Both the position numbers and the translations under genes were made by a program. A stretch of DNA of 55,019 nt. Source: Proteiniborus ethanoligenes. GTDB lineage: Bacteria > Bacillota > Clostridia > Tissierellales > Proteiniboraceae. Below are positions 45,828 to 54,675 of this stretch, piece by piece. The DNA is taken from NCBI RefSeq assembly GCF_900107485.1, contig NZ_FNQE01000027.1, positions 1 to 55,019 on the forward strand. The letters are read 5' to 3'. Numbering within the stretch: position 1 is the stretch's first letter; each line of letters begins with the position of its first letter. Under the pieces are notes generated by a model. It was not told the origin of the DNA. It saw only the letters and a list, made by a program, of their open reading frames with translations, and ran no database searches.

Positions 45828-45953
45828 GAATTTAATTTACGGTATTAGCCATCACTTCGTTTTAATTCATTAATATCAACTAAGCGATTCACTCCAAACC
45901 AGAAGCATGGTTTGGGTTCTCTGCTTATACCGACTGAGCTAATGGGTCTTGTT
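45828..45953 (-). repeat. ~100-nt hairpin insert plus duplicated 5' end of tRNA-Lys
   Basis: Bases 45928-45953 repeat 45802-45827 exactly (tRNA-Lys nt 1-21 plus 5 leader bases). The intervening 100 nt end in a hairpin at 45881-45927 (TAAGC/GCTTA outer, CCAAACCA/TGGTTTGG inner). The outer arms and the AAGCGAT motif are shared with the Thr and Val inserts while the inner arms differ but stay paired. Confidence 0.8.
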
Positions 45954-46036
45954 TAAAGACTACTCTTCATATGATACAAGAAACGACCTTTTTTGTCAAT
46001 GATTTTTTTATATTTTTTTCATAGACTCATAATGAT

Positions 46037-46078
46037 TATCAATCTAAGATTTAGCATGGTATAAATCTTAGATTGATA
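46037..46078. terminator. Perfect 16-bp inverted repeat
   Basis: Arms TATCAATCTAAGATTT (46037-46052) and AAATCTTAGATTGATA (46063-46078) with a 10-base loop. No clear T-run follows on either strand, so it may be a terminator or another structured site between the tRNA cluster and the DnaA boxes. Confidence 0.5.
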
Positions 46079-46093
46079 GGAAGGATTTTATAT

Positions 46094-46214
46094 TTATCTA
46101 CAGGTAACTAATTCTATGAAATTGTGTTTTTATCCACAGTTTGTCCTAAAAAACTATTTTTAATCCACATATCCACAGACATATGCACAGGTGTTCGCTT
46201 GTTATTTGTGAATA
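46094..46214. promoter_or_regulatory. Cluster of DnaA-box-like sites
   Basis: Two perfect TTATNCACA boxes: TTATCCACA at 46130-46138 and TTATTCACA on the minus strand at 46206-46214. Near matches: TTATCTACA (46094-46102), TAATCCACA (46161-46169), ATATCCACA (46169-46177), ATATGCACA (46181-46189). Six sites in 121 bases is far above chance. It lies between helicase-loader genes and the dnaB helicase gene. Confidence 0.65.
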
Positions 46215-46220
46215 ACTTTG

Positions 46221-46805
46221 TTAATTTGTGTATTTTTGTGCTTTCATCTCAAAGTAATCACAATATACTGTATTGTTTTTAATTGAAAAATAATCTTCGT
46301 ATAGTAGATATATTTTATCATCATATAATTCATTTTTTAAATTTATATGCTTTGCCTTATATTCACGTATGGTTTTAAAGCCACATTTTTCATAGCATTT
46401 TATGGCTCTCTTATTAAATTTCGCTACATCTAAATACATAGTTTTCATTTTCATAATATTAAAGAAATAATCTAACAACAATTTTATAGCCTCTGTACCA
46501 TATCCTTTATTTAATATGTCAGGATCAAAGACTATGCCTAGTCTTGCACTTTTCCATATTCGTCTAATGTTTCTTATATTTATATATCCTATCATTCTGT
46601 CCTGTCCATCTATCACGGAAAAGCATTTTGTATTCCTTTGCTGTGTTCTATAATTGTACCACTTAACAATCTCTTCATCACTTAGCTCTGGAAAGTTATA
46701 GTCTTTAAATAAAGGCTCCTGGTGCTTTCCCCAATTTAGCATTTCATATACATCTTTTACTTCTAAGGATTTTATCTTTATTCTATTTCCTTTAATATCA
46801 CACAC
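46221..46805 (-). CDS. GNAT-family N-acetyltransferase (RimJ/RimL-like)
   Basis: A 194-residue acyltransferase. It has the acetyl-CoA loop region ARLGIVFDPDILNKGYGTEAIKLLLDYFF and a CGFK motif (YEKCGFKTIREYKAKHI) typical of the GNAT_3 (RimJ/RimL) subgroup, which acetylates protein N termini or small molecules. The apparent start is GTG 46805 after GGGGGA. It follows dnaB by 48 bases, but the target is unknown. Confidence 0.8.
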   Translation of the reverse strand: MCDIKGNRIKIKSLEVKDVYEMLNWGKHQEPLFKDYNFPELSDEEIVKWYNYRTQQRNTKCFSVIDGQDRMIGYINIRNIRRIWKSARLGIVFDPDILNKGYGTEAIKLLLDYFFNIMKMKTMYLDVAKFNKRAIKCYEKCGFKTIREYKAKHINLKNELYDDKIYLLYEDYFSIKNNTVYCDYFEMKAQKYTN

Positions 46806-46853
46806 TATTTTTCTCCCCCTGATTATAGAGTGCGTTCGCCTGCTATCTTATTA

Positions 46854-48188
46854 TTATATTGGTTTCTCCATATTTAAAAACTTAGTGTATTGTCCCATAA
46901 ACACTAATTCTACAGTACCTGTAGGTCCATTACGATGCTTTGCAATAATTATCTCTCCAATATTTTTCTTTTCTGAATCAGGATGATAATATTCATCTCT
47001 ATACAAGAACATTACAATGTCAGCATCCTGCTCTATAGCTCCAGATTCACGTAAATCTGAAAGTATAGGTCTATGGTCAGACCTCATTTCAGGTGCACGT
47101 GATAGCTGTGACAAGGCTACTACAGGACAATCCATTTCCTTTGCTAAACCCTTTAACCCTCTTGATATGGCAGATATTTCCTGTTGCCTGCTTTCAATTC
47201 TTCCTTCACCTGACATAAGCTGTAAATAATCTATCATTATAAGTCCTAGGCCTTTTTCAGCTTTAAGTCTCCTACATTTGGCCTTCATTTCCATTAAAGT
47301 GATTCCCGGAGTATCATCTATAAATATATTAGCCTGAGATAGGGGTCCCATAGCTCTTAAAAGCTTTGGCCAATCATCTTCATTTAATCTACCGTTTATA
47401 ATTTTTTGGAGTTCTACATGAGATTCAGAGCTTAGCATACGTTGTACCAGCTGCTCCTTTGACATCTCAAGACTAAATATAGCTACTGAAGCATTTCCTT
47501 TTAAAGCTGCATTCACAGCAACGTTAACAGAAAATGCAGTTTTACCCATGGATGGTCTTGCAGCCACTAATACTAAATCAGATTTCTGTAGCCCAGAGGT
47601 TTTGTTATCTAAATCTATAAATCCTGTTGTAAGTCCTGTAATACTGCTTTTATTTTGAGCCATCTGCTCAATTCTTGCAAAGCTTTCAAGAAGTACTTCT
47701 TTTATCGGATCTAAGCCTTCACGACTTCTTTTTTGAGTTATATCGAATATTTTCTTCTCTGCTGCATCTATTATTATATTAATATCTTCGTCTGCTTCGT
47801 ATCCCTTTGCTATTATTTCATTAGAAGCATTAATAAGCCTTCTAAGTATTGACTTCTCCTCTACTATTTCACAATAAAATTTAATATTTGCAGTAGTAGA
47901 TATACTTTCTGACAAATCTGCAAGGTATAGTATTCCTCCTATTGCATCTAATGTATCTCTTTTTTTAAGCTCATCAGATAAAGTTATTAAGTCTACAGGC
48001 TCATCTCTGTTGTATAAGTCTATAATTGCTTCATATATTTCCTTATGAGCCTCTTTATAAAAATCTCCAGATTTTAATATCTCTGTTGCAACTACAATTG
48101 CATTCTTATCTAGTATCATAGAGCCTAAAACAGACTGCTCTCCCTCTATACTATGAGGAGGTATTTTACCTAGTGAATTTAATTCCAT
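46854..48188 (-). CDS. dnaB: Replicative DNA helicase
   Basis: A 444-residue hexameric helicase (DnaB; dnaC in Bacillus naming). N-terminal domain PPHSIEGEQSVLGSMI (10-110), linker, and RecA-like domain with Walker A ARPSMGKTAFS, Walker B LIMIDYLQLMSG, and DADIVMFLYRDEYY near the C terminus. It unwinds the fork after loading by DnaD/DnaI. The gene follows rplI, the usual Firmicutes order. The ATG follows GGGTGAT. Confidence 0.96.
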   Translation of the reverse strand: MELNSLGKIPPHSIEGEQSVLGSMILDKNAIVVATEILKSGDFYKEAHKEIYEAIIDLYNRDEPVDLITLSDELKKRDTLDAIGGILYLADLSESISTTANIKFYCEIVEEKSILRRLINASNEIIAKGYEADEDINIIIDAAEKKIFDITQKRSREGLDPIKEVLLESFARIEQMAQNKSSITGLTTGFIDLDNKTSGLQKSDLVLVAARPSMGKTAFSVNVAVNAALKGNASVAIFSLEMSKEQLVQRMLSSESHVELQKIINGRLNEDDWPKLLRAMGPLSQANIFIDDTPGITLMEMKAKCRRLKAEKGLGLIMIDYLQLMSGEGRIESRQQEISAISRGLKGLAKEMDCPVVALSQLSRAPEMRSDHRPILSDLRESGAIEQDADIVMFLYRDEYYHPDSEKKNIGEIIIAKHRNGPTGTVELVFMGQYTKFLNMEKPI

Positions 48189-48264
48189 TAAATCACCCCA
48201 ATTTTACATTTAAAAGATGTTGATTCTCCATTTCAATAGTTAAATAATCTTTAAATAATAAATA

Positions 48265-48300
48265 CAAGATACTAGATGAATAATTGCATCAAGTATCTTG
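48265..48300 (-). terminator. Terminator after rplI
   Basis: Arms CAAGATACT-x-GATG and GCATC-AAGTATCTTG within 48265-48300, with T-rich sequence following on the minus strand. It separates rplI from dnaB. Confidence 0.7.
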
Positions 48301-48312
48301 TAATATCTAGTC

Positions 48313-48762
48313 TTATTCCTCTATTACTTTAACCTTTAGTTTTGCAGAAACATTAGGATAAACTTTAATGTCTACTATAGTAGTACCAATGCTTTTTATG
48401 TTACCGCCTTCTATATCCATTTTTCTTCTATCTATATCTATTTTATGTTGTGCCTTAAGTGCTTCTGACACATCCATTGTAGTTATTGAACCAAACAATT
48501 TCCCGTTTTCCCCTGCTTTTCCTTTTAGCTCTACTGTAAGATTTGATATTTTCTCTGCTAATTCCTTTGCGTTTGTTAGCTCTTCTTCTTTTTTGATTTT
48601 TTGTGCAGTCTTTTGTTCTTCTAAAACTTTAATATTGCCTTCTGTAGCTTCCTTTGCAAGATTTCTAGGTAATAAAAAATTCCTTGCATATCCATCCTTT
48701 GCATTTACAACTTGGCCTTTTTTGCCCAATCCTTTTACATCTTGAAGTAATATAACCTTCAT
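48313..48762 (-). CDS. rplI: 50S ribosomal protein L9
   Basis: A 149-residue L9: N-terminal globular domain ([29 protein letters not shown]...), the long connecting helix (~40-75) and C-terminal domain with [12 protein letters not shown]. It binds 23S rRNA near the L1 stalk and limits forward slippage. It overlaps the gdpP stop by one base, so the two are translationally coupled. Confidence 0.97.
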   Translation of the reverse strand: MKVILLQDVKGLGKKGQVVNAKDGYARNFLLPRNLAKEATEGNIKVLEEQKTAQKIKKEEELTNAKELAEKISNLTVELKGKAGENGKLFGSITTMDVSEALKAQHKIDIDRRKMDIEGGNIKSIGTTIVDIKVYPNVSAKLKVKVIEE

Positions 48763-50768
48763 TATTTTTCACCTTCCTTAAAATATTCCTCAATTGCTTC
48801 TTTAAGCATTTCTTCTGCTTCATCTATACTTACATTTTCTATCTGTGCACCTGCCACAGCTAGATGACCACCTCCACCTAACTTTTCAAGAATTAATTGT
48901 ACACTTACATCTCCTAATGATCTTCCACTAATATGGACTTTCCCCTCACTAAAAGCCAATACAAAAGAAGCTACTATGCCTTTAATATTAAGAAGATCAT
49001 TAGCTGCCTCTGCAGCTATAAGAACTGAGTCTTTGCTTTCTTCCCTAAAGCTAGAAATAGCTATTTTACCATCTATTATCTTGGCCTCCTTGACTACCTC
49101 GGCTTTAGATATAAACGTGGTTATATCATCCTGAAAAAGCTGTCTTACAGCTGTAGTATCTGCACCAGCCCTTCTTAAAAATGATGCTGCTTCAAAGGTT
49201 CTAACTCCTGTTTGAAATGTAAAGTTTTTAGTGTCAACACTAATACCTGCAAGCAATGCCTCAGCTTCAAATTTATTGATATCCATTTTATCGCTCATAT
49301 AGGATAGTATTTCTGCAACTAGTTCACAAGTAGAAGAAGCATAGGGTTCGAGATAAGTTAAAACGGGGTCTTCTATAAATTCTGCTCCTCTTCTGTGGTG
49401 GTCAATGAGTACAACCTTATCAATAGTTTCTAATAAATATGGAGCTTCTGTATAACTAGGCCTATGATTATCAACTACTACACATAATGCTGATTTGTCT
49501 GCCATAATTCTGGCTTGATCTGGTGTTATTATATCTTCCAAATACTCTGGATGCTCAACCTTTAGTCTGTCAAAAATATTCTTAATAGAAGGATTTACTC
49601 CACTAAGAACTATATATGGTTGCTTATTTCTATTTTTTACAGCTCTATATATGCCTATAGATGCTCCAAAGCTATCCATATCTCCATTTTTATGTCCCAT
49701 TATAAATACTTTTTCAGATTGCTCTATAAGCTGTCTAAGTGCATGGGCTATTACTCTAGCCTTTACTTTTGTCCTCTTTTCAACAGCCTTGCTCTTGCCT
49801 CCATAAAAGCTGAGTTTATCAATTCTCTTTACAACAACCTGGTCTCCACCTCTACCTAAAGCTATATCCATTGCAGCCTTTGCATATTCATACTGTTGTG
49901 TTAAGCTTTTACCGTTTACTCCCACACCTATACTAAGAGTTACAGGAATCTTATTTCCTAAATCAATCTCTCTTACATTATCTAAAATCTCAAACTTTTT
50001 CATTTCTAAATTCTCTAAATGTCTATTTTCAAAAATAATTAAATATTTATCATTTTCGTATTTTCTTATAAAACCGCTTATTCTAGCTGCTAAGGAATTT
50101 AGCATTTTATCTATTTCAGCAAAAACTATGGGTCTATTTGTCTCATCTGTATTGTTTCTAACATCATCATAATTATCTATTTGAATTAAGCCTACATTTA
50201 CCTTTTCATCATTATACTTAGTTTTAAGTGTAGTAAAGTTTGTATTGTCTATCCAATATAGCATTATTATATACTCATCTATACTATCTCTGCCCTTACT
50301 TACTCCAACAATATTGTATAGTACCTTATAATATTTTTCCTTATAAGATATTTCTATAGGAGTTTCCTCTTTTTTGTTCATTATATTATCTATATTGAAG
50401 CCTGGTATAATATTTCCTATATTTTCTTCTAATAAATCCTTTGAATCTGTCATTTGAAGAAATTTAGAATTATACCAGCTAATAGAGCCATCAGTTTCAA
50501 CCATAACTAAAGGAATTGGCAGGTTGATTATAGCATATTTAGTAGCAGTATCTATTCCACTAGTTAGACTTTCTATATACTTTGTCCATTCAACTTTTTT
50601 CAGATGATTGTTTTTCCAATGGTAATATACTAGATAGGCTAAAAGAACAACACCTATTAATGCTATTCTAGGTTCGTAGAATGCTATTATCCCTATCAAT
50701 ACTCCTATAATAAGCAAATAGAGCTTCGAATCTGGTATTAAAATCTTAAATAATCGTTTATTTGCCAT
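48762..50768 (-). CDS. gdpP: Cyclic-di-AMP phosphodiesterase GdpP
   Basis: A 668-residue membrane enzyme. Two N-terminal helices (12-48), a degenerate PAS (~70-140), a degenerate GGDEF (~165-300), then DHH ([30 protein letters not shown]) and DHHA1 ([12 protein letters not shown]). It hydrolyses c-di-AMP to pApA and so affects potassium, wall stress and beta-lactam tolerance. All metal-binding residues are present. It is flanked by yybS and rplI, the conserved order. Confidence 0.95.
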   Translation of the reverse strand: MANKRLFKILIPDSKLYLLIIGVLIGIIAFYEPRIALIGVVLLAYLVYYHWKNNHLKKVEWTKYIESLTSGIDTATKYAIINLPIPLVMVETDGSISWYNSKFLQMTDSKDLLEENIGNIIPGFNIDNIMNKKEETPIEISYKEKYYKVLYNIVGVSKGRDSIDEYIIMLYWIDNTNFTTLKTKYNDEKVNVGLIQIDNYDDVRNNTDETNRPIVFAEIDKMLNSLAARISGFIRKYENDKYLIIFENRHLENLEMKKFEILDNVREIDLGNKIPVTLSIGVGVNGKSLTQQYEYAKAAMDIALGRGGDQVVVKRIDKLSFYGGKSKAVEKRTKVKARVIAHALRQLIEQSEKVFIMGHKNGDMDSFGASIGIYRAVKNRNKQPYIVLSGVNPSIKNIFDRLKVEHPEYLEDIITPDQARIMADKSALCVVVDNHRPSYTEAPYLLETIDKVVLIDHHRRGAEFIEDPVLTYLEPYASSTCELVAEILSYMSDKMDINKFEAEALLAGISVDTKNFTFQTGVRTFEAASFLRRAGADTTAVRQLFQDDITTFISKAEVVKEAKIIDGKIAISSFREESKDSVLIAAEAANDLLNIKGIVASFVLAFSEGKVHISGRSLGDVSVQLILEKLGGGGHLAVAGAQIENVSIDEAEEMLKEAIEEYFKEGEK

Positions 50769-50789
50769 GACAAATCCTCCCCCAAGGAG

Positions 50790-51746
50790 CTATTCGGCTT
50801 TTTTAAGCCTTCTAAAGTCAATTCCAACATCTAATAATCCGATAATAGAAACTACCAGACTCAAAGGAACATTAATAATTATAAGTATTATTAATATAAT
50901 CTTGACAATCCTGTTCATTTTTCCCCTGTTTACTAAAAAAACTACTACAGACAATCCTTGAATAAAAAATACGAAGGATATTAGTAAAAAGGTATTAATA
51001 AATATTGTTTCATAATAAAAAAGCTTCATATATCTAATTACAGAGGCGGCAGCAAGAATAACTATGGAGCCCATTATTATATTGCTAGGGAGTCTAAAAT
51101 TTGAAAACATTGGTATATCCACAGTTTTAAATCCTAATCTTTTTAATATAGCTGTAGCCATCCAATAATTTATATATACTATAAAAACAGAAACTATAAT
51201 CAAAGATGCAGGTATAATAATTATAATATATTCTACAGTTGCCATTAAAGCATCTTTTATGAAAGACATTTCATAGCTGGATATATCCATGTCTTTTAAA
51301 ATATTTAATTGAAACTGCAAATTGTCTGCTAAAAATGTGTTAATTTGGCTTAAAAAGCTTACGCCCGTTATGTATTCAATAATACTTAAAGATAATAAAG
51401 TAGAGACTAAAGTAACTATTGAACTACCAATCAATATTTGCTGAGGCTTATATTTTCTATTTATCATATAAGTTATTATAATAGATAGCAAACCAAATTC
51501 TAAAAAAATAAAAATACCTGTAAAAATATCCATAAGTACTCCGATTAATATGCTAGATATTAATATTGAGTATATGTTATACTGGGTTTTATGCCTTACT
51601 CCTAGGATAATAAAAGGTATTGGGTAAAGTAAAATTATTACTGGAAACATTAAGTTCCCAACAATTACAAGTATTGTCATAATTGCTGTAATTATTGCAG
51701 CTTCCGTTATGCCATTTGTCTTATTTCCTAAGTTCAAGTTTTTCAC
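50790..51746 (-). CDS. YybS-family membrane protein (DUF2232)
   Basis: A 318-residue protein with about eight hydrophobic helices, matching the DUF2232/YybS family by size, topology and its fixed position upstream of gdpP and rplI. It may be an S-component-like membrane protein; no substrate is known. The start codon follows a GAGGTG-type site. Confidence 0.82.
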   Translation of the reverse strand: MKNLNLGNKTNGITEAAIITAIMTILVIVGNLMFPVIILLYPIPFIILGVRHKTQYNIYSILISSILIGVLMDIFTGIFIFLEFGLLSIIITYMINRKYKPQQILIGSSIVTLVSTLLSLSIIEYITGVSFLSQINTFLADNLQFQLNILKDMDISSYEMSFIKDALMATVEYIIIIIPASLIIVSVFIVYINYWMATAILKRLGFKTVDIPMFSNFRLPSNIIMGSIVILAAASVIRYMKLFYYETIFINTFLLISFVFFIQGLSVVVFLVNRGKMNRIVKIILIILIIINVPLSLVVSIIGLLDVGIDFRRLKKAE

Positions 51747-51748
51747 CT

Positions 51749-52075
51749 CTATCCTCTTTTTCTCTTAGAGTATTCTAGTAGACTACTTAAATCTCCATAC
51801 CACTTTTCTATTTTATGATCTTCAATAAGTCCTAGCTTTGCTTTTTCTTCTACCTTAGCATCTATGCTTTCATATGAAAGACCAAGCCTTTTACCAAGTA
51901 GGTATGCTACTAGTATTATATTGGATATTGCATCTAGCATTGCATCATGACTGTCTTGTATACCCTTTGCAAGAAGCTCATACAACGAAGCTATGGCTGT
52001 TAAGAGTTCACTTTTTAACCATTCAATAATCTTAATATTTTTTGTAATATCTATATTTTTATCATTGAAAGTCAT
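51749..52075 (-). CDS. MazG-like all-alpha NTP pyrophosphohydrolase-type protein
   Basis: About 108 residues from ATG 52075 (after GGGGGGT). It has a helical core with KSELLTAIASLYELLAKG and DAMLDAISNIILVAYLLGKRLG, which fits the small MazG-like proteins found beside yybS in clostridia. The classic EExxE metal ligands are partly replaced, so activity on NTPs is uncertain. The stop is 3 bases from the yybS start. Confidence 0.65.
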   Translation of the reverse strand: MTFNDKNIDITKNIKIIEWLKSELLTAIASLYELLAKGIQDSHDAMLDAISNIILVAYLLGKRLGLSYESIDAKVEEKAKLGLIEDHKIEKWYGDLSSLLEYSKRKRG

Positions 52076-52214
52076 GTTATACCCCCCCATAATACATTAT
52101 AACAAATCTACCGTGGTTTAACTAATTATATTTAACAAAAATCCTTCTCAATTTAAATAATTCCTTAGCTCTTAACTAAACCATTGTGTTTTTTCTTATT
52201 TCTACAGAATAATT

Positions 52215-52241
52215 TAAGCTTCCAAAGCTACTGGAAGCTTA
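52215..52241 (-). terminator. Hairpin at the end of the ECF S-component gene
   Basis: Arms TAAGCTTCCA (52215-52224) and TGGAAGCTTA (52232-52241) overlap the stop codon; a short AT-rich tail follows on the minus strand. Confidence 0.6.
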
Positions 52242-52760
52242 ATCTTTAATTAAAGTCTTAGGTAATAATCTCAATATTATTGTTGCTAAAACCCCTCCCA
52301 CTAAAGCTGTATAAAGCTGTGGAAGAGAAAACATAGCTATGATTTTGGGCGGAACATTAGGTACAAAAAATGCTAAAACATATTTTACTGATATCATAAG
52401 AACCAAATACTTAGCTAATGATGCACCTACAACAGCGGTTATGCTTGCTCCCTTTATATTTAAATTTCTTCTTAATATATTAAAAATAAAAACATATACA
52501 AAATTACCTATAATAATAAAAGGAACTACTGGTGGAAATCCCATTATACCAATGAGCAATGCTATTAAAGGTGTGAAACTACCTACTACTGCACCTGAAA
52601 ATGTTCCCATTAAGCCTGCACTTATAATAAGAACTAGGTTTACTAATGAGCCTACAATAGGCTGCGAAAGCTGCCTTAGGCCTATTTGAAACACTAAAGC
52701 TAGCCCTAGAAAAAGTCCTGTTCTAGTAATAAATCTTGTTGAGAGAACCTTACGCTTCAT
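52239..52760 (-). CDS. ECF transporter S-component-like membrane protein
   Basis: A 173-residue protein with five or six membrane helices. The pattern RTGLFLGLALVFQIGLRQL ... LVLIISAGLMGTFSGAVVGSFTPLIALLIG is typical of ECF S components (substrate-binding subunits of vitamin or precursor importers). The substrate is unknown: no riboswitch is visible upstream and no energising module is adjacent, so it probably shares a common ECF module. Start ATG after GCGAGGTGAGG. Confidence 0.7.
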   Translation of the reverse strand: MKRKVLSTRFITRTGLFLGLALVFQIGLRQLSQPIVGSLVNLVLIISAGLMGTFSGAVVGSFTPLIALLIGIMGFPPVVPFIIIGNFVYVFIFNILRRNLNIKGASITAVVGASLAKYLVLMISVKYVLAFFVPNVPPKIIAMFSLPQLYTALVGGVLATIILRLLPKTLIKD

Positions 52761-52854
52761 TTAAACCTCACCTCGCAAAAAATTTTTATATCTATAACTT
52801 ATTTGTTTACTTGCTAATTCTATCAGAAAACAAGCCAAAAATCTATTTAATAAA

Positions 52855-52888
52855 AAAAAGGGATATATACTTAAATATATTCCCTTTT
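52855..52888 (-). terminator. Terminator of the rpsF-ssb-rpsR operon
   Basis: Arms AAAGGGATATAT and ATATATTCCCTTT (52855-52888); on the minus strand the stem runs straight into a T-run. It lies 24 bases past the rpsR stop. Confidence 0.85.
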
Positions 52889-52911
52889 GTTTATTATTAA
52901 ATCTATTTAAA

Positions 52912-53145
52912 CTAGTCTGCTGTGTATGGTAAAATCGCAACTTGTCTTGCTCTTTTAATAGCTCTTGTTAGTTCTCTTTGATGTAACGCGCAATTTCCCG
53001 AAATTCTTCTAGGAAGTATTTTTCCTCTTTCGGTAATATATTTTTTAAGCTTGTTAACTTCTTTGTAGTTTATTTTATCAACATTATCTACGCAGAAGCT
53101 GCAAACTCTCTTTTTTGCTCTGAATCTTCTTCCTGGTTGTGCCAT
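52912..53145 (-). CDS. rpsR: 30S ribosomal protein S18
   Basis: A 77-residue S18. Central [24 protein letters not shown] is diagnostic. It keeps the N-terminal Cys pair region (RVCSFCVDN), suggesting a zinc-binding (C+) form. It pairs with S6 in the 30S platform. Last gene of the rpsF-ssb-rpsR operon. Confidence 0.97.
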   Translation of the reverse strand: MAQPGRRFRAKKRVCSFCVDNVDKINYKEVNKLKKYITERGKILPRRISGNCALHQRELTRAIKRARQVAILPYTAD

Positions 53146-53162
53146 TCTTTTTCCCTCCTTTT

Positions 53163-53621
53163 TTAGAATGGAATATCATCATCATCAGCTGGATGGAAAC
53201 CGTCCATGTCTATTCCAGCATCAAAGTCTCTATTCATACTATTGAAGTCTCTATTTGTGTTTTGACTTCCTTGCTTAGAATCTCCCCACTCAAGGAATTG
53301 TACCCTATCTGCTACCACATCAGTGGTATATCTTTTGGTTCCATCTTGAGCAGTATAGCTTCCAGTTTGGATGCGTCCTTGGATTCCTACAAGCCTGCCC
53401 TTTACTAGATAATTTGCACAGTTTTCTGCTTGCTTTCCCCAAACCACAATATTAATAAAATCAGCTGTAGGTTGTCCTTTGCTCTCTAATTCCTGTTTTT
53501 TTTCTCTCGATAAATGATTTTTATCTACTGCTATGCTAAATCTAGAAACTGCCATACCACTAGACAAATATCTAAGTTCAGGGTCTCTTGTCAATCTTCC
53601 AATTAGTATTACACTATTCAC
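53163..53621 (-). CDS. ssb: Single-stranded DNA-binding protein
   Basis: About 152 residues from GTG 53621 (after GGGGGTG), giving the normal start [19 protein letters not shown] fold at 1-105 with RFSIAVDKN and VWGKQAENC, acidic Gly/Asn-rich linker, and the canonical tip DDDDIPF that recruits replication and repair partners. Lies between rpsF and rpsR as in Bacillus. Confidence 0.96.
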   Translation of the reverse strand: MNSVILIGRLTRDPELRYLSSGMAVSRFSIAVDKNHLSREKKQELESKGQPTADFINIVVWGKQAENCANYLVKGRLVGIQGRIQTGSYTAQDGTKRYTTDVVADRVQFLEWGDSKQGSQNTNRDFNSMNRDFDAGIDMDGFHPADDDDIPF

Positions 53622-53644
53622 AATTACACCCCCGTACAACATTA

Positions 53645-53929
53645 TTATTCTTCATCTCTAATAATCATATGTCTAATTACATTGTCTGTAATTTTTGCTA
53701 TTCTATCCATTTCGTCAACAACATCTGATCCAGCATTGAATTTTAGTAAAACATAGTAGCCTTCTTGGTAATCATTGATTTCGTAAGCAAGCTTTCTGTT
53801 TCCCCATACATCAATGTTATCAACTGAACCATTTGTTTCAATTATGCCTTTGAATCTTTCAACAAGGTTGTTTCTTGATTCCTCTTCCATGCCTGGTGCA
53901 AAAATTAAAACAGCTTCGTATTTTCTCAT
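53645..53929 (-). CDS. rpsF: 30S ribosomal protein S6
   Basis: Ninety-four residues from ATG 53929 (MRKYEAVLIFAPG), eight bases after AAAGGAGG; an in-frame GTG three codons upstream overlaps that site and is rejected. Includes WGNRKLAYEINDYQEGYYVLL. It binds S18 in the 30S subunit and heads the operon. Confidence 0.96.
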   Translation of the reverse strand: MRKYEAVLIFAPGMEEESRNNLVERFKGIIETNGSVDNIDVWGNRKLAYEINDYQEGYYVLLKFNAGSDVVDEMDRIAKITDNVIRHMIIRDEE

Positions 53930-53965
53930 GTACTTCACCTCCTTTTGGACTAAACGGCCCTATTT
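53930..53965 (-). promoter_or_regulatory. rpsF leader, possible S6:S18 binding motif
   Basis: The minus-strand leader just upstream of the ribosome binding site reads AGGGCCGTTTAGTCC, a short hairpin with a CCG in it. The S6:S18 autoregulatory motif of rpsF leaders is a small stem with an exposed CCG next to the start. The match is short, so the call is tentative. Confidence 0.35.
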
Positions 53966-54111
53966 TTATAATAGAGCAAGGATAATATACTACATCATGG
54001 TATTATATCACTGATTATATGAAAATACAATAAATATATTGAAAAAATTTGACCCTTCAATCATTTATTAATTTATTTTTTATACTGCTATATTAAATAA
54101 TATCATAATTC

Positions 54112-54142
54112 TTATAAGGTAACATCAATTATAGGGTATAAT
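54112..54142 (+). promoter_or_regulatory. Probable msrA promoter
   Basis: TATAAT at 54137-54142 with a weak -35-like TTATAA at 54112-54117 (19-base spacer). It lies 39 bases upstream of the msrA start and before its GGAGGTG site. Confidence 0.35.
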
Positions 54143-54180
54143 AGTACAGAGAATATATTATTTGGAGGTGTACATACACA

Positions 54181-54660
54181 ATGAAAGAAATCATTTTAGC
54201 TGGTGGATGCTTTTGGGGTGTTGAAGAGTATATATCTAGAATTAATGGAGTAGAAGATACTAGAGTTGGTTATGCTAATGGAACAAGGAAAAATCCTACT
54301 TATGAAGAGGTATGCACGGGAACTACTGGCCATGCTGAAGCATGTATTGTTAAATACAATGAAGAAATAATTTCTCTTGAAGAGCTTTTGGATAAATTTT
54401 GGAAGGTTATCGATCCTACTGCTTTAAACAGACAAGGACCAGATGTAGGTCATCAATATAGAACTGGCATTTATTATATAGATGACAGTGACTTAAATAT
54501 TATACAAAAGTCTTTAGAAGAGGAGCAAAAAAAACATAGTAGAGCTATAGTTACTGAAGTAGAACCACTTACCTGCTTCTATGATGCAGAGGAGTATCAT
54601 CAGAATTATTTAAAGAAAAACCCAGGAGGCTATTGTCATATAGATTTAGATTCTTTTTAA
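54181..54660 (+). CDS. msrA: Peptide-methionine (S)-S-oxide reductase
   Basis: A 159-residue MsrA. The catalytic motif [10 protein letters not shown] gives Cys10; substrate-pocket Tyr/Glu/Asp residues appear in [12 protein letters not shown] and [12 protein letters not shown]. It repairs the S-epimer of oxidised methionine with thioredoxin. No MsrB domain is fused. The gene ends 16 bases before the IS110 element, so the insertion stopped just short of it. Confidence 0.95.
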   Translation: MKEIILAGGCFWGVEEYISRINGVEDTRVGYANGTRKNPTYEEVCTGTTGHAEACIVKYNEEIISLEELLDKFWKVIDPTALNRQGPDVGHQYRTGIYYIDDSDLNIIQKSLEEEQKKHSRAIVTEVEPLTCFYDAEEYHQNYLKKNPGGYCHIDLDSF

Positions 54661-54675
54661 ATTATTATATTTTAA

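Noticed and set aside
46000-46220. Chromosomal origin of replication
   Set aside because: DnaA boxes are present, but there is no dnaA/dnaN gene and no switch in gene direction here; kept only as a DnaA-box cluster.
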